Shown: positions 15,958 through 25,280 of the stretch, in pieces
Layout of the letters: each line of letters starts with the position of its first letter
Position numbering within the stretch: position 1 is the first letter of the stretch
Assembly (NCBI GenBank): GCA_011390165.1
Contig: JAABSV010000036.1
Coordinates: 1 to 43,230, forward strand
Source: Desulfobulbaceae bacterium
GTDB lineage: Bacteria > Desulfobacterota > Desulfobulbia > Desulfobulbales > Desulfocapsaceae
DNA: 43,230 bases
Reading direction: 5' to 3'
Translations under genes and position numbers: made by a program
Notes under the pieces: generated by a model
Seen by the model: only the letters and a program-made list of their open reading frames with translations
Database searches by the model: none
Told to the model about the DNA's origin: nothing

Positions 15958-16665
15958 ATGAACGCGACACTCTACCGACAGCCGCAGTTCCGGGTAGCCG
16001 GCGACCGGGCCATCCTGATGGAACTGGGTGACGGCATCAGCCCGGAGATCCATGCCCGCATCCGGGCGATGCTCATTGCCCTGGAAGCGGCCGAACTGCC
16101 CGGGGTGGTGGAATGTCTCCCCAGCTACCGAACCCTCGCCCTCCTCTACGACCCGCTCCACACCAGCTTCAACCGTCTCCGGCAGGAACTCTCCGACCTC
16201 CATGACCGGCTGGCGGCGGTGACCGTTCCCGAACCCCGGGTGGTCACCCTGCCGGTCTGCTACGGTGGCGACCTCGGGCCGGACCTGGAGTTCGTTGCCG
16301 CCCACCACCGGCTCACCCCGGCGGAGGTGGTGGCGCTGCACACCTCCCCCGACTATCTGGTCTACATGATCGGCTTCACCCCCGGCTTCCCCTATCTCGG
16401 CGGGCTGCCGGAAGCACTCCATACCCCGCGACTGACCCGCCCGCGCAAGCGGGTGCCGGCCGGCTCGGTGGGGATCGCCAACGGCCAGACCGGGATCTAC
16501 CCCATCGACAGCCCCGGTGGCTGGCAACTGATCGGGCAGACCCCGGCCCGCCTCTTCGACCCCGGGCGGCCGTCACCCTTTCTGCTCAACGCCGGCGACA
16601 TTCTCCGTTTCGCCGCCATCGAGCGGGAGGAGTTCACCGCCCTCACCACCACTACCCCCACCTGA
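15958..16665 (+). CDS. pxpB: 5-oxoprolinase subunit PxpB
   Basis: A 235-residue protein of the KipI/PxpB family. Typical features are AGDRAILMELGDGIS near the start, the HTSPDYLVYMIGFTPGFPYL motif in the middle, and RVPAGSVGIANGQTGIYP plus SPGGWQLIGQTP in the cyclophilin-like C-terminal part. With PxpA and PxpC it hydrolyses 5-oxoproline (pyroglutamate) to glutamate using ATP, clearing a spontaneous breakdown product of glutamine. No Shine-Dalgarno is visible: the 11-bp array runs almost to the ATG. pxpA follows after 11 bases. Confidence 0.93.
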   Translation: MNATLYRQPQFRVAGDRAILMELGDGISPEIHARIRAMLIALEAAELPGVVECLPSYRTLALLYDPLHTSFNRLRQELSDLHDRLAAVTVPEPRVVTLPVCYGGDLGPDLEFVAAHHRLTPAEVVALHTSPDYLVYMIGFTPGFPYLGGLPEALHTPRLTRPRKRVPAGSVGIANGQTGIYPIDSPGGWQLIGQTPARLFDPGRPSPFLLNAGDILRFAAIEREEFTALTTTTPT

Positions 16666-16676
16666 GGAGCAGCACC

Positions 16677-17450
16677 ATGCCAGTCAGCATTGATATCAAC
16701 TGTGATCTGGGCGAGAGTTTCGGAATCTACACCCTTGGCATGGACGAAGAGGTGATGCCCCATATCAGCTCGGCCAACATCGCCTGCGGCTGGCACGCCG
16801 GCGACCCGATGGTGATGGAGCGGACCGTCCAGGCGGCTATCCGCCACCGGGTGCGCTGCGGCGCCCACCCCGGCTACCCAGACCTGCTTGGCTTCGGCCG
16901 GCGGACGATGCAGGTCGATCCGGCGGAGCTGCACTGCTACCTGATCTACCAGATCGGCGCCCTGGCCGCCTTCTGCCAGGCCAACCAGACCAGCCTCCAC
17001 CATGTCAAGCCGCACGGCAGTCTCTACCATGCGGCGGTGGCCGATGAGGGGAGCGCCCGGGCGGTGGCCAGGGCGATAACCCGGGTCGACCGCAAGCTGC
17101 TCTTTGTCACCTTCGCCGGCGAAAAGGGGGAGATGATGGCCCGGATCGGCCGGGAATACGGACTGACCGTGGTCCGCGAGGCCTTCCCCGAACGGGCCTA
17201 CACCGCCGAGGGGGTGCTGGCGCCACGCGCCATGCCCGGATCGGTGATCACCGACCCGGATGAGGTGATCCGCCGGGGGGTGCGGATCGCCGCCGAGGGC
17301 TGTGTCGAGGCCATTACCGGCGAGGTGATCCCCCTGGCCGCCCAGACCCTCTGCGTCCACGGCGACAACCCCCAGGCGGTGGCCATGGTGCGGCAGCTCC
17401 GGGCCGCCCTGATCGAACGAAACATAGCCGTTGCCCCGATAGCCGCCTAG
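16677..17450 (+). CDS. pxpA: 5-oxoprolinase subunit PxpA (LamB/YcsF family)
   Basis: A 257-residue protein of the usual family length. It begins with the hallmark DINCDLGESFG, followed by ISSANIACGWHAGDP, GAHPGYPDLLGFGRR and VKPHGSLY, then REAFPERAYTAEG and LCVHGDNP near the end. It is the TIM-barrel-like subunit thought to perform ring hydrolysis, while PxpB and PxpC handle ATP-dependent activation. GGAG precedes the ATG. pxpC follows on the same strand, so B-A-C is the gene order here. Confidence 0.96.
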   Translation: MPVSIDINCDLGESFGIYTLGMDEEVMPHISSANIACGWHAGDPMVMERTVQAAIRHRVRCGAHPGYPDLLGFGRRTMQVDPAELHCYLIYQIGALAAFCQANQTSLHHVKPHGSLYHAAVADEGSARAVARAITRVDRKLLFVTFAGEKGEMMARIGREYGLTVVREAFPERAYTAEGVLAPRAMPGSVITDPDEVIRRGVRIAAEGCVEAITGEVIPLAAQTLCVHGDNPQAVAMVRQLRAALIERNIAVAPIAA

Positions 17451-17462
17451 ACGGCCACCGGA

Positions 17463-18548
17463 ATGGCAACAGACCACGACCGCAAGGTGTTGTCCATGCA
17501 CGCATGCCAGCAGAGAAGCTATCGGCAGTTTGTCGTCCAGCGCCCCGGATTCTTCAGCTCCGTCCAGGACCGCGGCCGATTCGGCTACCAGCGCTTCGGC
17601 GTCCCGGTGGCCGGGGCCCTCGACCCCCTGGCCGCCGCCCTCGCCAACCTGCTGGTGGGCAACGAGGCCGATGCGGCGCTGCTCGAGTGTACCCTCCTTG
17701 GTCCCTCCCTCCGTGTCCTCGAGGAGGCAATGGTGGCGGTCACGGGCGCGGCTATGCCCCTCAGCCTCAACGGCCGGTCGATCCCCAACTGGACCGCCTG
17801 GCGGGTACGGCCCGGCGACGAGCTCACCATCGGCTCTGCCGCCGCCGGCTGCCGGGCCTATCTGGCGGTGAGCGGCGGCCTGGCCGCGCCGCCGGTGATG
17901 GGCAGCACCGCCTGCTACGGCGGCGCCGGCATCGGTGGCCACCTTGGCAACGGCCAGCCCCTGGCCAGCGGCCATTCCCTCTGCCGCTGGCCGGGAATAT
18001 TCGTCACCCCCGGGCGGACGGTGCCGCCGGCTCACCGCCCCGACTACCCCACCGAAATTCTCCTCCGGGCAATCCCCGGCCCCCAGGACGATTTTTTCGA
18101 ACAGGGGATGACCACCTTCTTCTCCTCCCCCTTCACCGTCAGCCCGGAGGCCAGCCGCATGGGCTACCGCCTGGAAGGACCGCAGGTCAGCCAGAAGCCG
18201 GGGGTGCCGGCCAGCATCATCTCCGAGCCCAGTTTTCCTGGTGGGGTACAGATCCCCCCCAACGGCCAACCAATTGTATTGCTGGTGGAACAGACGGTGG
18301 GCGGCTACAGCAAGATCGCCTCGGTCATCTCCTCCGACCTTGGCCGGCTGGCCCAGGCGGTTCCCGGCAACCGCATCCGCTTCGCCCGGGTGAGCCTGGA
18401 CGAGGCCTGCCGGCTGCTTGCCGAGCAGAAGGAAAGGCTCGCCGCCGTCGCCGCCGATCTGGACCTTCAGAGTGCGGCTGCGGCCGAAACCGTCACCGAC
18501 CCCTGCACCGCCCGCTTCGCCGAGCTCTACCCCAACTGCCTCCCCTGA
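17463..18548 (+). CDS. pxpC: 5-oxoprolinase subunit PxpC
   Basis: A protein of up to 361 residues of the KipA/PxpC (biotin-dependent carboxyltransferase-like) family. Recognisable segments are RPGFFSSVQDRGRFGYQRFG, LLVGNEADAALLE, RAYLAVSGGLA, GYRLEGPQV and the C-terminal VEQTVGGYSKIASVIS, GNRIRFARVS. It is the third subunit of the ATP-dependent 5-oxoprolinase. The start is uncertain: ATG 17463 lies 12 bases after pxpA but has a weak site, whereas ATG 17496 has AAGG eight bases ahead and also precedes the conserved domain. The gene ends the operon; about 200 bases without recognisable signals separate it from the Cus-type operon. Confidence 0.93.
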   Translation: MATDHDRKVLSMHACQQRSYRQFVVQRPGFFSSVQDRGRFGYQRFGVPVAGALDPLAAALANLLVGNEADAALLECTLLGPSLRVLEEAMVAVTGAAMPLSLNGRSIPNWTAWRVRPGDELTIGSAAAGCRAYLAVSGGLAAPPVMGSTACYGGAGIGGHLGNGQPLASGHSLCRWPGIFVTPGRTVPPAHRPDYPTEILLRAIPGPQDDFFEQGMTTFFSSPFTVSPEASRMGYRLEGPQVSQKPGVPASIISEPSFPGGVQIPPNGQPIVLLVEQTVGGYSKIASVISSDLGRLAQAVPGNRIRFARVSLDEACRLLAEQKERLAAVAADLDLQSAAAAETVTDPCTARFAELYPNCLP

Positions 18549-18755
18549 TTTTTTCTCTCTTCCTAATCTTGTGCCAGGGGGAGTAATGCATACTGTGACC
18601 AGGTACCACATCTGTCCAGTACCGCCGCCACGGCCCCGTCAACCGGCACTTTGGCCATTCAGACAGAAGCGAGTAGCGTTTCGCCACCTCTCCGCAATGG
18701 GAAGGGTAGCCTGACTACAAGCCAACTGCCCCTTGGATTCAGCATGGGAGAGAGC

Positions 18756-20060
18756 ATGGACCAGCCCACCACCCACAACCCCTTCCGACCTGACGACCGC
18801 ATCACCATTCCGGCCCTCCTCTTCGGCATCCTCTTTTCCCTCTTCTGCTTACTCCCTCCCGGCGTAAGCCTGGCGGCGGCGCCAGCTTCCCCGCTCACCC
18901 CGCTCTCTCTCCAGGAAGCGGAAGAACTGGCCACCACCCGTGACCTCCCCGGCCAGATCCGTACCGCCCAGGCCCAGCGCTTTCTGGAGGAGGGGAAAAG
19001 TGCCGGCCAGTTTGCCGACCCGCAGCTCACCCTCGGCTACGAAAACCTGCCGGAGATGGAGGAGTACCGCTTTGGCCTTCGCCAGGAGATCCCCCGGCCA
19101 AAGAGTCTCGCCCTGCGCCAGGCCCAGCTCGACCAGTTGCGCGGCAGCGAACTGAATCGAGCACGGCTGGCCGGTCGGGCGGTGCTGCGGGAGACCCGCC
19201 ACCTCTGGTTCGAGTTGTGGCTGCAGGGCCGGACGGTGGCCATCATCGACCACCATGTCGCCCTTCTCACCGAGCTGGCCGCCGCTGAAAAGGACCGCTA
19301 CGCCACCGGTGGCCTCTCGCAGCAGGAACTGCTCCTCCTGCAACTGGAGGAACAGATGGCCCGTGACCGGTTGCTCGCCGCCCGCGAGCGCGAAGAGGTG
19401 GCCCGGGCCGACCTGGCCCGGCTGGTGGGCGACGAGCCGGCCGGCCGCCCCCTGCCGGTGGTGCCAGACCTGCAGCCCTTGACCCCTCTATCACCACCAC
19501 CGCCACCGCCATCGCTTGCCGAACTGCGCCGGGAACTGGCCGACCACCCGGCCCTCCTGGCCGCCGACAGCGCTGCCGTCGCCGCCGAGCGTGGCGCCGA
19601 TCTGGCCGGTCTCCTTGTTCCGACCAGCATGGTCGACCTCCTCTATATCCGTACCAGCAACGAGGAAAACCGCTATGGCCTGATGTTCAGCCTCCCCCTG
19701 CCCCTCTGGCCGGAGGCAAGACAGGAACGGCGGGCCGCTGCCGGCCGCCAGCAGGCCCGGGCGGCGCATCTGGAGCGGGAGGATCTCCACCGCCGCCTGG
19801 CAAGCGATCTGGCCGGTGCCTACCGCCGTTTCGAGCTCTTCTCCCAGCGGCTCGATCTCTACCAAAGCGATATCCTGCCCCGGAGCAGCCTGGCCCGAGA
19901 GGCCACCCTCACCGCTTACCGTCAGGGGCGTGATGAGTTCCGCACCCTGCTCCGCGCTGCCGTCTTCGAGCTGGAAAATGAGCTGAACGCCCTGAAACTG
20001 ACCGCCCAGCTGGGGCAGACCCGGGCGGTGCTGCTCTACTATCTGGAGGAGGGCAAATGA
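18756..20060 (+). CDS. TolC-family outer-membrane factor of the copper/silver efflux operon (CusC-like)
   Basis: A 434-residue protein. The start at 18756 has GGGAG suitably upstream and gives an N-terminal hydrophobic signal (IPALLFGILFSLFCLLPPG) ending near SLAAAP; the open frame runs further up without sense. The mature part has the long helices of outer-membrane factors (QEAEELATTRDLPGQIRTAQ; LAGRAVLRETRHLWFEL; LSQQELLLLQLEEQMARDRL), though more divergent than OprM types. A short polyproline run (LSPPPPPPS, near 255) separates the two halves. It should form the exit duct for the CusBA pump. It overlaps the adaptor gene by four bases (ATGA). Confidence 0.88.
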   Translation: MDQPTTHNPFRPDDRITIPALLFGILFSLFCLLPPGVSLAAAPASPLTPLSLQEAEELATTRDLPGQIRTAQAQRFLEEGKSAGQFADPQLTLGYENLPEMEEYRFGLRQEIPRPKSLALRQAQLDQLRGSELNRARLAGRAVLRETRHLWFELWLQGRTVAIIDHHVALLTELAAAEKDRYATGGLSQQELLLLQLEEQMARDRLLAAREREEVARADLARLVGDEPAGRPLPVVPDLQPLTPLSPPPPPPSLAELRRELADHPALLAADSAAVAAERGADLAGLLVPTSMVDLLYIRTSNEENRYGLMFSLPLPLWPEARQERRAAAGRQQARAAHLEREDLHRRLASDLAGAYRRFELFSQRLDLYQSDILPRSSLAREATLTAYRQGRDEFRTLLRAAVFELENELNALKLTAQLGQTRAVLLYYLEEGK

Positions 20061-21562
20061 TGCGCGCTCTGCTGCTTGTCGCCACCTTCCTGGCCGGGGC
20101 CGCCCTCAGCTGGTTTGTTGCCGGTCACTTCGGTAACTTCTTTGCCGACCATCCCGCCGATGAAATGGTCAGCGGTGAGGAGGAACGAAAGGTTCTCTAC
20201 TACCGCCACCCGCACAGCCCCCGGATCACCTCCGACAAGCCGATGCAGGACGAGATGGGCATGGACTATATCCCCATCTACGCCGACGACGGCGCCGACG
20301 AAGAGGGGCTGCGCATCGCCCCCGAGGTGGTACAGAACCTTGGAGTACGCACCGCCACCGCCAGGTTGGCGACGGTGACCCCGAAGGTAACGGCCTACGC
20401 CCTGGTCGAGTACAACGAAACGGGCCTCAGCCATGTCCACGTCCGGGCGGCCGGGTGGGTGGAACGGCTGGTGGTCCGCTCGCTGGGAGAGCGGGTCAAG
20501 CGGGGGGATCTCCTCTTCGAGTGGTATTCGCCGGAGCTGGTGAGCGCCCAGGAAGAGTACCTGCGGGCCCGCCGGAGCGGCCAGGCCGGGATGGCGCAGG
20601 CCGGCCGCGAACGTCTGCTGGCCCTCGGCATCGCCGCCACGGCGGTGGCAAAACTGGATAGTTCCGGCAAACCCTTGCAGCGTCTGCCGGTGCACGCCCC
20701 GGCCGACGGGGTGGTGACCGCCATGGCGGTGCGGGACGGCATGTATATTACCCCGTCCCTTGATCTCCTCACCCTGGCCGACCTCTCCTCGGTCTGGGTC
20801 TATGTCGACCTCTTCGAGCATCAGGCCCCCCTGGTCGCCCTGGGCAGCATGGCCACCCTTAACCTGGCCGGCCTGCCTGAAGAGACCCTCCGCGGCGAGG
20901 TGAACTACCTCGCCCCCGCCCTCACCGGCCCGAGCCGCACACTGCGGGCCCGGCTCACCATGGCCAACCCGGGCGAGCGGCTCCACCCCGGCATGTATGG
21001 CCAGGCGGAGATTTTCGCCCCGGAGGAGGCCAATATCCTGCTGATCCCCAAAGAGGCGGTGATCCGGGACGGTTCCGGCGCACGGGTGGTGCTGGCCCGG
21101 GAGGAGGGGCGCTTTACGGTTGTCGAGGTGGTGGCGGGCCGTGAATTTGCCGACGACCAGGAGATCACCTCCGGTCTTAGCGATGGGGACCTGGTGGTTG
21201 TCTCGGCCCAGTTCCTCCTCGACTCGGAGAGCAGCCTGCGGGCCTCCTTCAACCGCCTGGAACCGGTGGCCGAAGAGGCGACTGCGGCGCTGGACGGTAG
21301 CGAAGAAACGCCGGTGCTGGCGGTCTGGAGCCCAGGCATCTACCATGGCCCCGGCCGCAAGGAGGGAACCATTTCCGTCTCCCACGACCCCATCGCCGCC
21401 TTCGGCTGGCCGGCCATGAAAATGGACCTCCCCTTAGGCCCGGGGCTCACCCTGCCCGATCTGGCCCCGGAGAGTGCCATCCGTTTTCAGCTGGAGCGCC
21501 TCGATGAAATCACCTACCGCATTCTGGCCGTAGAGGCTGCCCCCGGAGGCGGCCGGCAATGA
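20057..21562 (+). CDS. cusB: Copper/silver efflux adaptor CusB with a C-terminal CusF-like domain
   Basis: A 501-residue protein: an N-terminal membrane anchor or signal, then a heavy-metal-binding segment near residues 47-77 (YYRHPHSPRITSDKP, then QDEMGMDYIPIY). The adaptor core follows with VRAAGWVERLVVRSLGERVK and VHAPADGVVTAMAVRDGMYI. The last 80 or so residues contain GTISVSHDPIAAFGWPAMKM, the metal-binding strand pattern of the periplasmic copper chaperone CusF (H, W, M, M). So a chaperone domain is fused to the adaptor, which could hand Cu(I)/Ag(I) straight to the pump. ATGA-type overlaps couple it to the genes before and after. Confidence 0.92.
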   Translation: MMRALLLVATFLAGAALSWFVAGHFGNFFADHPADEMVSGEEERKVLYYRHPHSPRITSDKPMQDEMGMDYIPIYADDGADEEGLRIAPEVVQNLGVRTATARLATVTPKVTAYALVEYNETGLSHVHVRAAGWVERLVVRSLGERVKRGDLLFEWYSPELVSAQEEYLRARRSGQAGMAQAGRERLLALGIAATAVAKLDSSGKPLQRLPVHAPADGVVTAMAVRDGMYITPSLDLLTLADLSSVWVYVDLFEHQAPLVALGSMATLNLAGLPEETLRGEVNYLAPALTGPSRTLRARLTMANPGERLHPGMYGQAEIFAPEEANILLIPKEAVIRDGSGARVVLAREEGRFTVVEVVAGREFADDQEITSGLSDGDLVVVSAQFLLDSESSLRASFNRLEPVAEEATAALDGSEETPVLAVWSPGIYHGPGRKEGTISVSHDPIAAFGWPAMKMDLPLGPGLTLPDLAPESAIRFQLERLDEITYRILAVEAAPGGGRQ

Positions 21563-24500
21563 TTGCGGCAATTATCCGCTGGTCGATCGCCAACCGGGTG
21601 CTGGTGCTGATCGCCGCCGCCATCCTCACCGCCTGGGGCTGGTACGCCCTGCAGCGCACCCCCCTGGACGCCATCCCCGACCTCTCCGATGTCCAGGTGA
21701 TCATCAAGACCAGCTTCCCCGGCCAGGCCCCGCAGGTGGTGGAGCAACAGGTCACCTACCCCCTCTCCACCGCACTCCTTGCCGTTCCGCAAGCGGTGGC
21801 GGTGCGGGGCTATTCGATGTTCGGCGACTCCTTCATCTACATCATCTTCGCGGAGGGGACCGACCTCTACTGGGCCCGCGCCCGGGTTCTCGAGTACCTC
21901 AGCCAGGTCTCGGCCAGCCTGCCGGAAGGGGCCGTCCCGGCCCTCGGCCCGGATGCCACCGGCGTCGGCTGGGTCTACCAGTATGCGCTGGTCGACCGCA
22001 GCGGCCGGCATGACCTCGGCCAGCTCCGCGCCCTGCAGGATTGGTTCCTCAAATTCGAGCTGCAGGCGGTGGCCGGGGTGGCGGAGGTAGCCACCGTGGG
22101 GGGCATGGTCCGCCAGTACCAGATCGTCGTCTCACCGGAAAAACTCCGTGCCTACGGACTCAGTCCGGCGACCATTGCCCGGGCGGTGGCGGCAGGCAAC
22201 CTGGAGAGCGGTGGTTCCTCCATTGAGATGGCCGAAGCGGAGTACATGATCCGGGCCAAAGGCTACCTGGAGAGTGCCGATCAGCTGCGCCAGATCCCCC
22301 TGGGGCTGAGCAGTGAAGGGGTGCCTCTCCTCCTCGGCGAGGTGGCCGAGGTGAGCATCGGCCCCCGGATGCGCCGGGGCATCGCGGAACTGGACGGCGA
22401 GGGGGAGGTGGTCGGCGGCATCGTGGTGATGCGCTCGGGAGAAAACGCCCTGGCGGTGATCAACCGGGTCAAGGCAAGACTGGCCGAACTCCGCCTCAGC
22501 CTGCCGCCGGGGGTGGAACTGGTTGAGACCTACGACCGTTCCGGAGTGATCGAGCGGGCAGTCACCAACCTGAAGGAGACGGTGGTCAAGGAGTTGCTGG
22601 TGGTGGTGGCGGTCTGCGCCCTCTTCCTCCTCCACATCCGCTCCTCGCTGGTGATTGCCATCTGTCTGCCACTGGGGGTACTGGTCTCCTTCATCATCAT
22701 GGAACGGCAGGGGATCAATGCCAATATCATGTCGCTGGGGGGCATCGCCCTGGCCATCGGGGCGATGGTTGACGCCAGTATCGTCATGGTCGAGAATGTC
22801 CACAAGCATCTCGAACGACGCCAGCTCACCGCCGAAAACCGCTGGCAGATCATCAGCGAGGCCTCGGTTGAGGTGGGGCCGCCACTCTTTTTCGCCCTGT
22901 TGATCATCACCGTCAGCTTCCTGCCGGTCTTCACCCTCGAGGCCCAGGAGGGCCGGCTGTTCGCACCGTTGGCCTTCACCAAGACCTATGCCATGGCCGC
23001 CGCCGCCGGCCTGGCGGTCACCCTGGTGCCGGTGCTGATGGGCTATTTCATCCGCGGCAGAATCATCGCCGAGCACAAAAACCCCCTCAACCGGCTGCTG
23101 ATCGGCCTCTACCGCCCCCTCGTCCACCTTACCCTGCGTTTCCCGGCAGCCATCATCCTGCTCGCCCTGCTCGCCACCGCCAGCCTCTGGTACCCGGTAA
23201 GCAAACTGGGGTCGGAGTTCATGCCGGAACTGGACGAAGGGGACCTGCTCTACATGCCCACCACCCTGCCGGGGATCTCCCCCGGCAAGGTGGCCGAACT
23301 GCTCCAGCAGACCGACCGGCTGATCCTCTCCGTCCCGGAAGTAGCCCGGGTCTTCGGCAAGGCCGGGCGGGCGGAGACCGCCACCGACCCGGCCCCCTTG
23401 AGCATGCTGGAGACCACCATCCAGCTCCGTCCCCGGGAGGAGTGGCGGCCGGGTATGACCACTGCCGGCATCATCGAAGAGCTTGACCAACTGGTCAAAC
23501 TGCCCGGGGTGACCAACGCCTGGGTGATGCCGATCCGCACCCGCATCGACATGCTCGCCACCGGCATCCGTACCCCGGTGGGGATCAAGGTATCGGGGCC
23601 CGACCTGGCGGTGATCGACCGCATCGGCCAGGAACTGGAGGAAGCGGTGCGCCATCTGCCCGGCACCTCTTCGGTCTACTCGGAACGGCTCACCGGCGGA
23701 CGGTACCTGGAGATCGACATCGACCGACAGGCCGCCGCCCGCTATGGCCTGAATATCGCCGATATCCAGGCGGTGGTCCGCGGTGCGGTGGGCGGGATGG
23801 ATATCGGGGCGACGGTGCAGGGGCTGGAACGCTACCCGATCAACCTCCGCTACCCCCGCCACCTCCGTGACTCACCGGAACAGCTCCGCCGTCTGCCCCT
23901 GGTCAGCCCGAATGGCCAGTGGCTGGCCCTGGAGCAGGTGGCCAGGGTGGAGATCGTCGACGGGCCGCCGATGATCCGCAGCGAAAATGCCCGCCTGAGC
24001 GGCTGGACCTATATCGATATCCAGGGACGCGACCTCGGCGGCTATGTCAGCGAGGCGCAGGCGACGGTACAGCGCCATGTCAGCCTGCCGGCCGGCTACT
24101 CGCTCAGCTGGTCCGGACAGTACGAATATATGGAGCGGGCCAAGGACCGCCTGCAGCTGGTGGTCCCCCTCACCCTGGCCGTCATCCTGGTCCTTCTCTA
24201 CCTCAGCTTCGGGCGGATCGGCGAAACCCTGCTGATCATGCTCACCCTCCCCCTGTCGCTGGTCGGTGGCTTCTGGTATCTGTACTGGCTCGGCTACAAC
24301 CTGTCGGTAGCCACCGGGGTCGGTTTCATCGCCCTGGCCGGGGTAGCCGCCGAGACCGGCATCATCATGCTGGTCTATCTCGACCAGGCCTTCCACCGCC
24401 GACAGGAAGAGGCCCTGGCCGCCGGCCGCCAAACCACCGTCGAGGATCTCCGTCAGGCCCTGATCGAGGGGGCCCTGCTGCGGGTCCGACCAAAAATCAT

Positions 24501-24675
24501 GACCGTCGGTACGGTCATCATCAGCCTGCTGCCGATCATGTTCAGCGTCGGCACCGGTGCCGAGGTTATGCGCCGGATCGCCGCACCCATGCTGGGGGGG
24601 ATGGTGAGTGCCACCATCCTGACCCTGGTGATCATCCCGGCGATCTATTTCGTCTGGAAAAAAAGAACCCTTTAA
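21559..24675 (+). CDS. cusA: Heavy-metal RND efflux pump CusA
   Basis: A 1038-residue protein with the HME-RND signatures: TPLDAIPDLSDVQVIIKT near the N-terminus, GAMVDASIVMVENVHKHLE in TM4 (relay Asp near 405), SEFMPELDEGDLLYMPTT, WVMPIRTRIDMLATGIRTPV and AETGIIMLVYLDQAF. The last groups it with Cu(I)/Ag(I) rather than Zn/Co/Ni exporters. Methionines corresponding to the CusA relay are present in SEFMPEL and RIDMLATG; the third site reads GGMDIG, where the Met is shifted by one position relative to the E. coli AVGGAMVG. It pumps metal from periplasm or cytoplasm to the CusC-like channel. A four-base overlap joins it to cusB. Confidence 0.95.
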   Translation: MIAAIIRWSIANRVLVLIAAAILTAWGWYALQRTPLDAIPDLSDVQVIIKTSFPGQAPQVVEQQVTYPLSTALLAVPQAVAVRGYSMFGDSFIYIIFAEGTDLYWARARVLEYLSQVSASLPEGAVPALGPDATGVGWVYQYALVDRSGRHDLGQLRALQDWFLKFELQAVAGVAEVATVGGMVRQYQIVVSPEKLRAYGLSPATIARAVAAGNLESGGSSIEMAEAEYMIRAKGYLESADQLRQIPLGLSSEGVPLLLGEVAEVSIGPRMRRGIAELDGEGEVVGGIVVMRSGENALAVINRVKARLAELRLSLPPGVELVETYDRSGVIERAVTNLKETVVKELLVVVAVCALFLLHIRSSLVIAICLPLGVLVSFIIMERQGINANIMSLGGIALAIGAMVDASIVMVENVHKHLERRQLTAENRWQIISEASVEVGPPLFFALLIITVSFLPVFTLEAQEGRLFAPLAFTKTYAMAAAAGLAVTLVPVLMGYFIRGRIIAEHKNPLNRLLIGLYRPLVHLTLRFPAAIILLALLATASLWYPVSKLGSEFMPELDEGDLLYMPTTLPGISPGKVAELLQQTDRLILSVPEVARVFGKAGRAETATDPAPLSMLETTIQLRPREEWRPGMTTAGIIEELDQLVKLPGVTNAWVMPIRTRIDMLATGIRTPVGIKVSGPDLAVIDRIGQELEEAVRHLPGTSSVYSERLTGGRYLEIDIDRQAAARYGLNIADIQAVVRGAVGGMDIGATVQGLERYPINLRYPRHLRDSPEQLRRLPLVSPNGQWLALEQVARVEIVDGPPMIRSENARLSGWTYIDIQGRDLGGYVSEAQATVQRHVSLPAGYSLSWSGQYEYMERAKDRLQLVVPLTLAVILVLLYLSFGRIGETLLIMLTLPLSLVGGFWYLYWLGYNLSVATGVGFIALAGVAAETGIIMLVYLDQAFHRRQEEALAAGRQTTVEDLRQALIEGALLRVRPKIMTVGTVIISLLPIMFSVGTGAEVMRRIAAPMLGGMVSATILTLVIIPAIYFVWKKRTL

Positions 24676-24687
24676 GGAGAACCAGCC

Positions 24688-25158
24688 ATGAACAGAACCC
24701 CTTCCCCCATCACCCTCAGTCTGCTTGCCGCAGCCCTGCTGCTTCTCACCCCCCCTACCCTGTCGGCCTCCAGCCACGGCCATGCCGGGCATGGAACGAT
24801 GGCTGATCAAATGGGACATGGCGGACATGTCGGGCAAACCGGACAAGCCGGGCAAGTTGGACAAGCCGAACAAATAGGACAAATGGGACAAATGGGACAT
24901 GGGGCCGCCGCCGGCCAGGAGATGGCGGCCAAGGTGGTCTCGACCCCGGCCGAGATTGTCGCGGTCGCCGCTGACCGCAAAAGCCTGGAGATCGACCACC
25001 CGCCAATCCCCGCCCTCGGCTGGCCGGCCATGGCGATGAGCATGCCGTTGGCCGACCCGGCCCTGGCTGAAGGGCTTGCCGCCGGTGACCGGGTCACCCT
25101 GGAGATCAGCCGCAAGTCGGCCACCGAATACGTGATCAGCGGCCTGACGAAAAAATGA
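24688..25158 (+). CDS. CusF-like periplasmic copper-binding protein with a Gly-Gln/His/Met-rich repeat
   Basis: A 156-residue protein: signal peptide (LSLLAAALLLLTPPTLSAS), a His/Met-rich segment (SSHGHAGHGTMADQMGHGGH), then ten 9-base units encoding GHx/GQx tripeptides (about residues 43-72). A CusF domain follows: HPPIPALGWPAMAMSMP carries the H-W-M-M copper site with its Trp-cation contact. It probably carries Cu(I)/Ag(I) to the pump; the repeat may bind extra metal through His and Met or simply act as a spacer. It begins 12 bases after cusA with AAGGAGA in front. The same domain is fused to CusB upstream. Confidence 0.88.
   Translation: MNRTPSPITLSLLAAALLLLTPPTLSASSHGHAGHGTMADQMGHGGHVGQTGQAGQVGQAEQIGQMGQMGHGAAAGQEMAAKVVSTPAEIVAVAADRKSLEIDHPPIPALGWPAMAMSMPLADPALAEGLAAGDRVTLEISRKSATEYVISGLTKK
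24814..24903 (+). repeat. Ten 9-bp units (GGACAAGCC-type) inside the CusF-like gene
   Basis: Units GGACATGGC, GGACATGTC, GGGCAAACC, GGACAAGCC and so on, through two identical GGACAAATG at 24877 and 24886. They stay in frame, encoding GHG/GHV/GQT/GQA/GQM tripeptides. Unit number may vary between strains. Confidence 0.85.
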
Positions 25159-25231
25159 ACGGGCCGCTATTTTGCCAAGCGGGAAAATCCGCCTGGCCAG
25201 AGCCGTGCCCATGGTGGTACACTTCCCCTGT

Positions 25232-25258
25232 ACGGCCGGGTAATGCTTTCCCGGCCGT
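25232..25258 (+). terminator. Hairpin after the copper efflux operon
   Basis: A 9-bp perfect stem (ACGGCCGGG 25232-25240 with CCCGGCCGT 25250-25258) and a 9-base loop. It lies 70 bases after the CusF stop. No T run follows, so it is a weak or factor-dependent terminator, or an mRNA-stabilising hairpin. Confidence 0.45.
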
Positions 25259-25280
25259 GCTCAGGGTGAACTCGGGCACC

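Noticed and set aside
16497..18611. 704-codon open frame opposite pxpBAC
   Set aside because: High-GC shadow: composition is Gly/Gln/His-rich without domains, while the plus strand encodes three well-recognised proteins.
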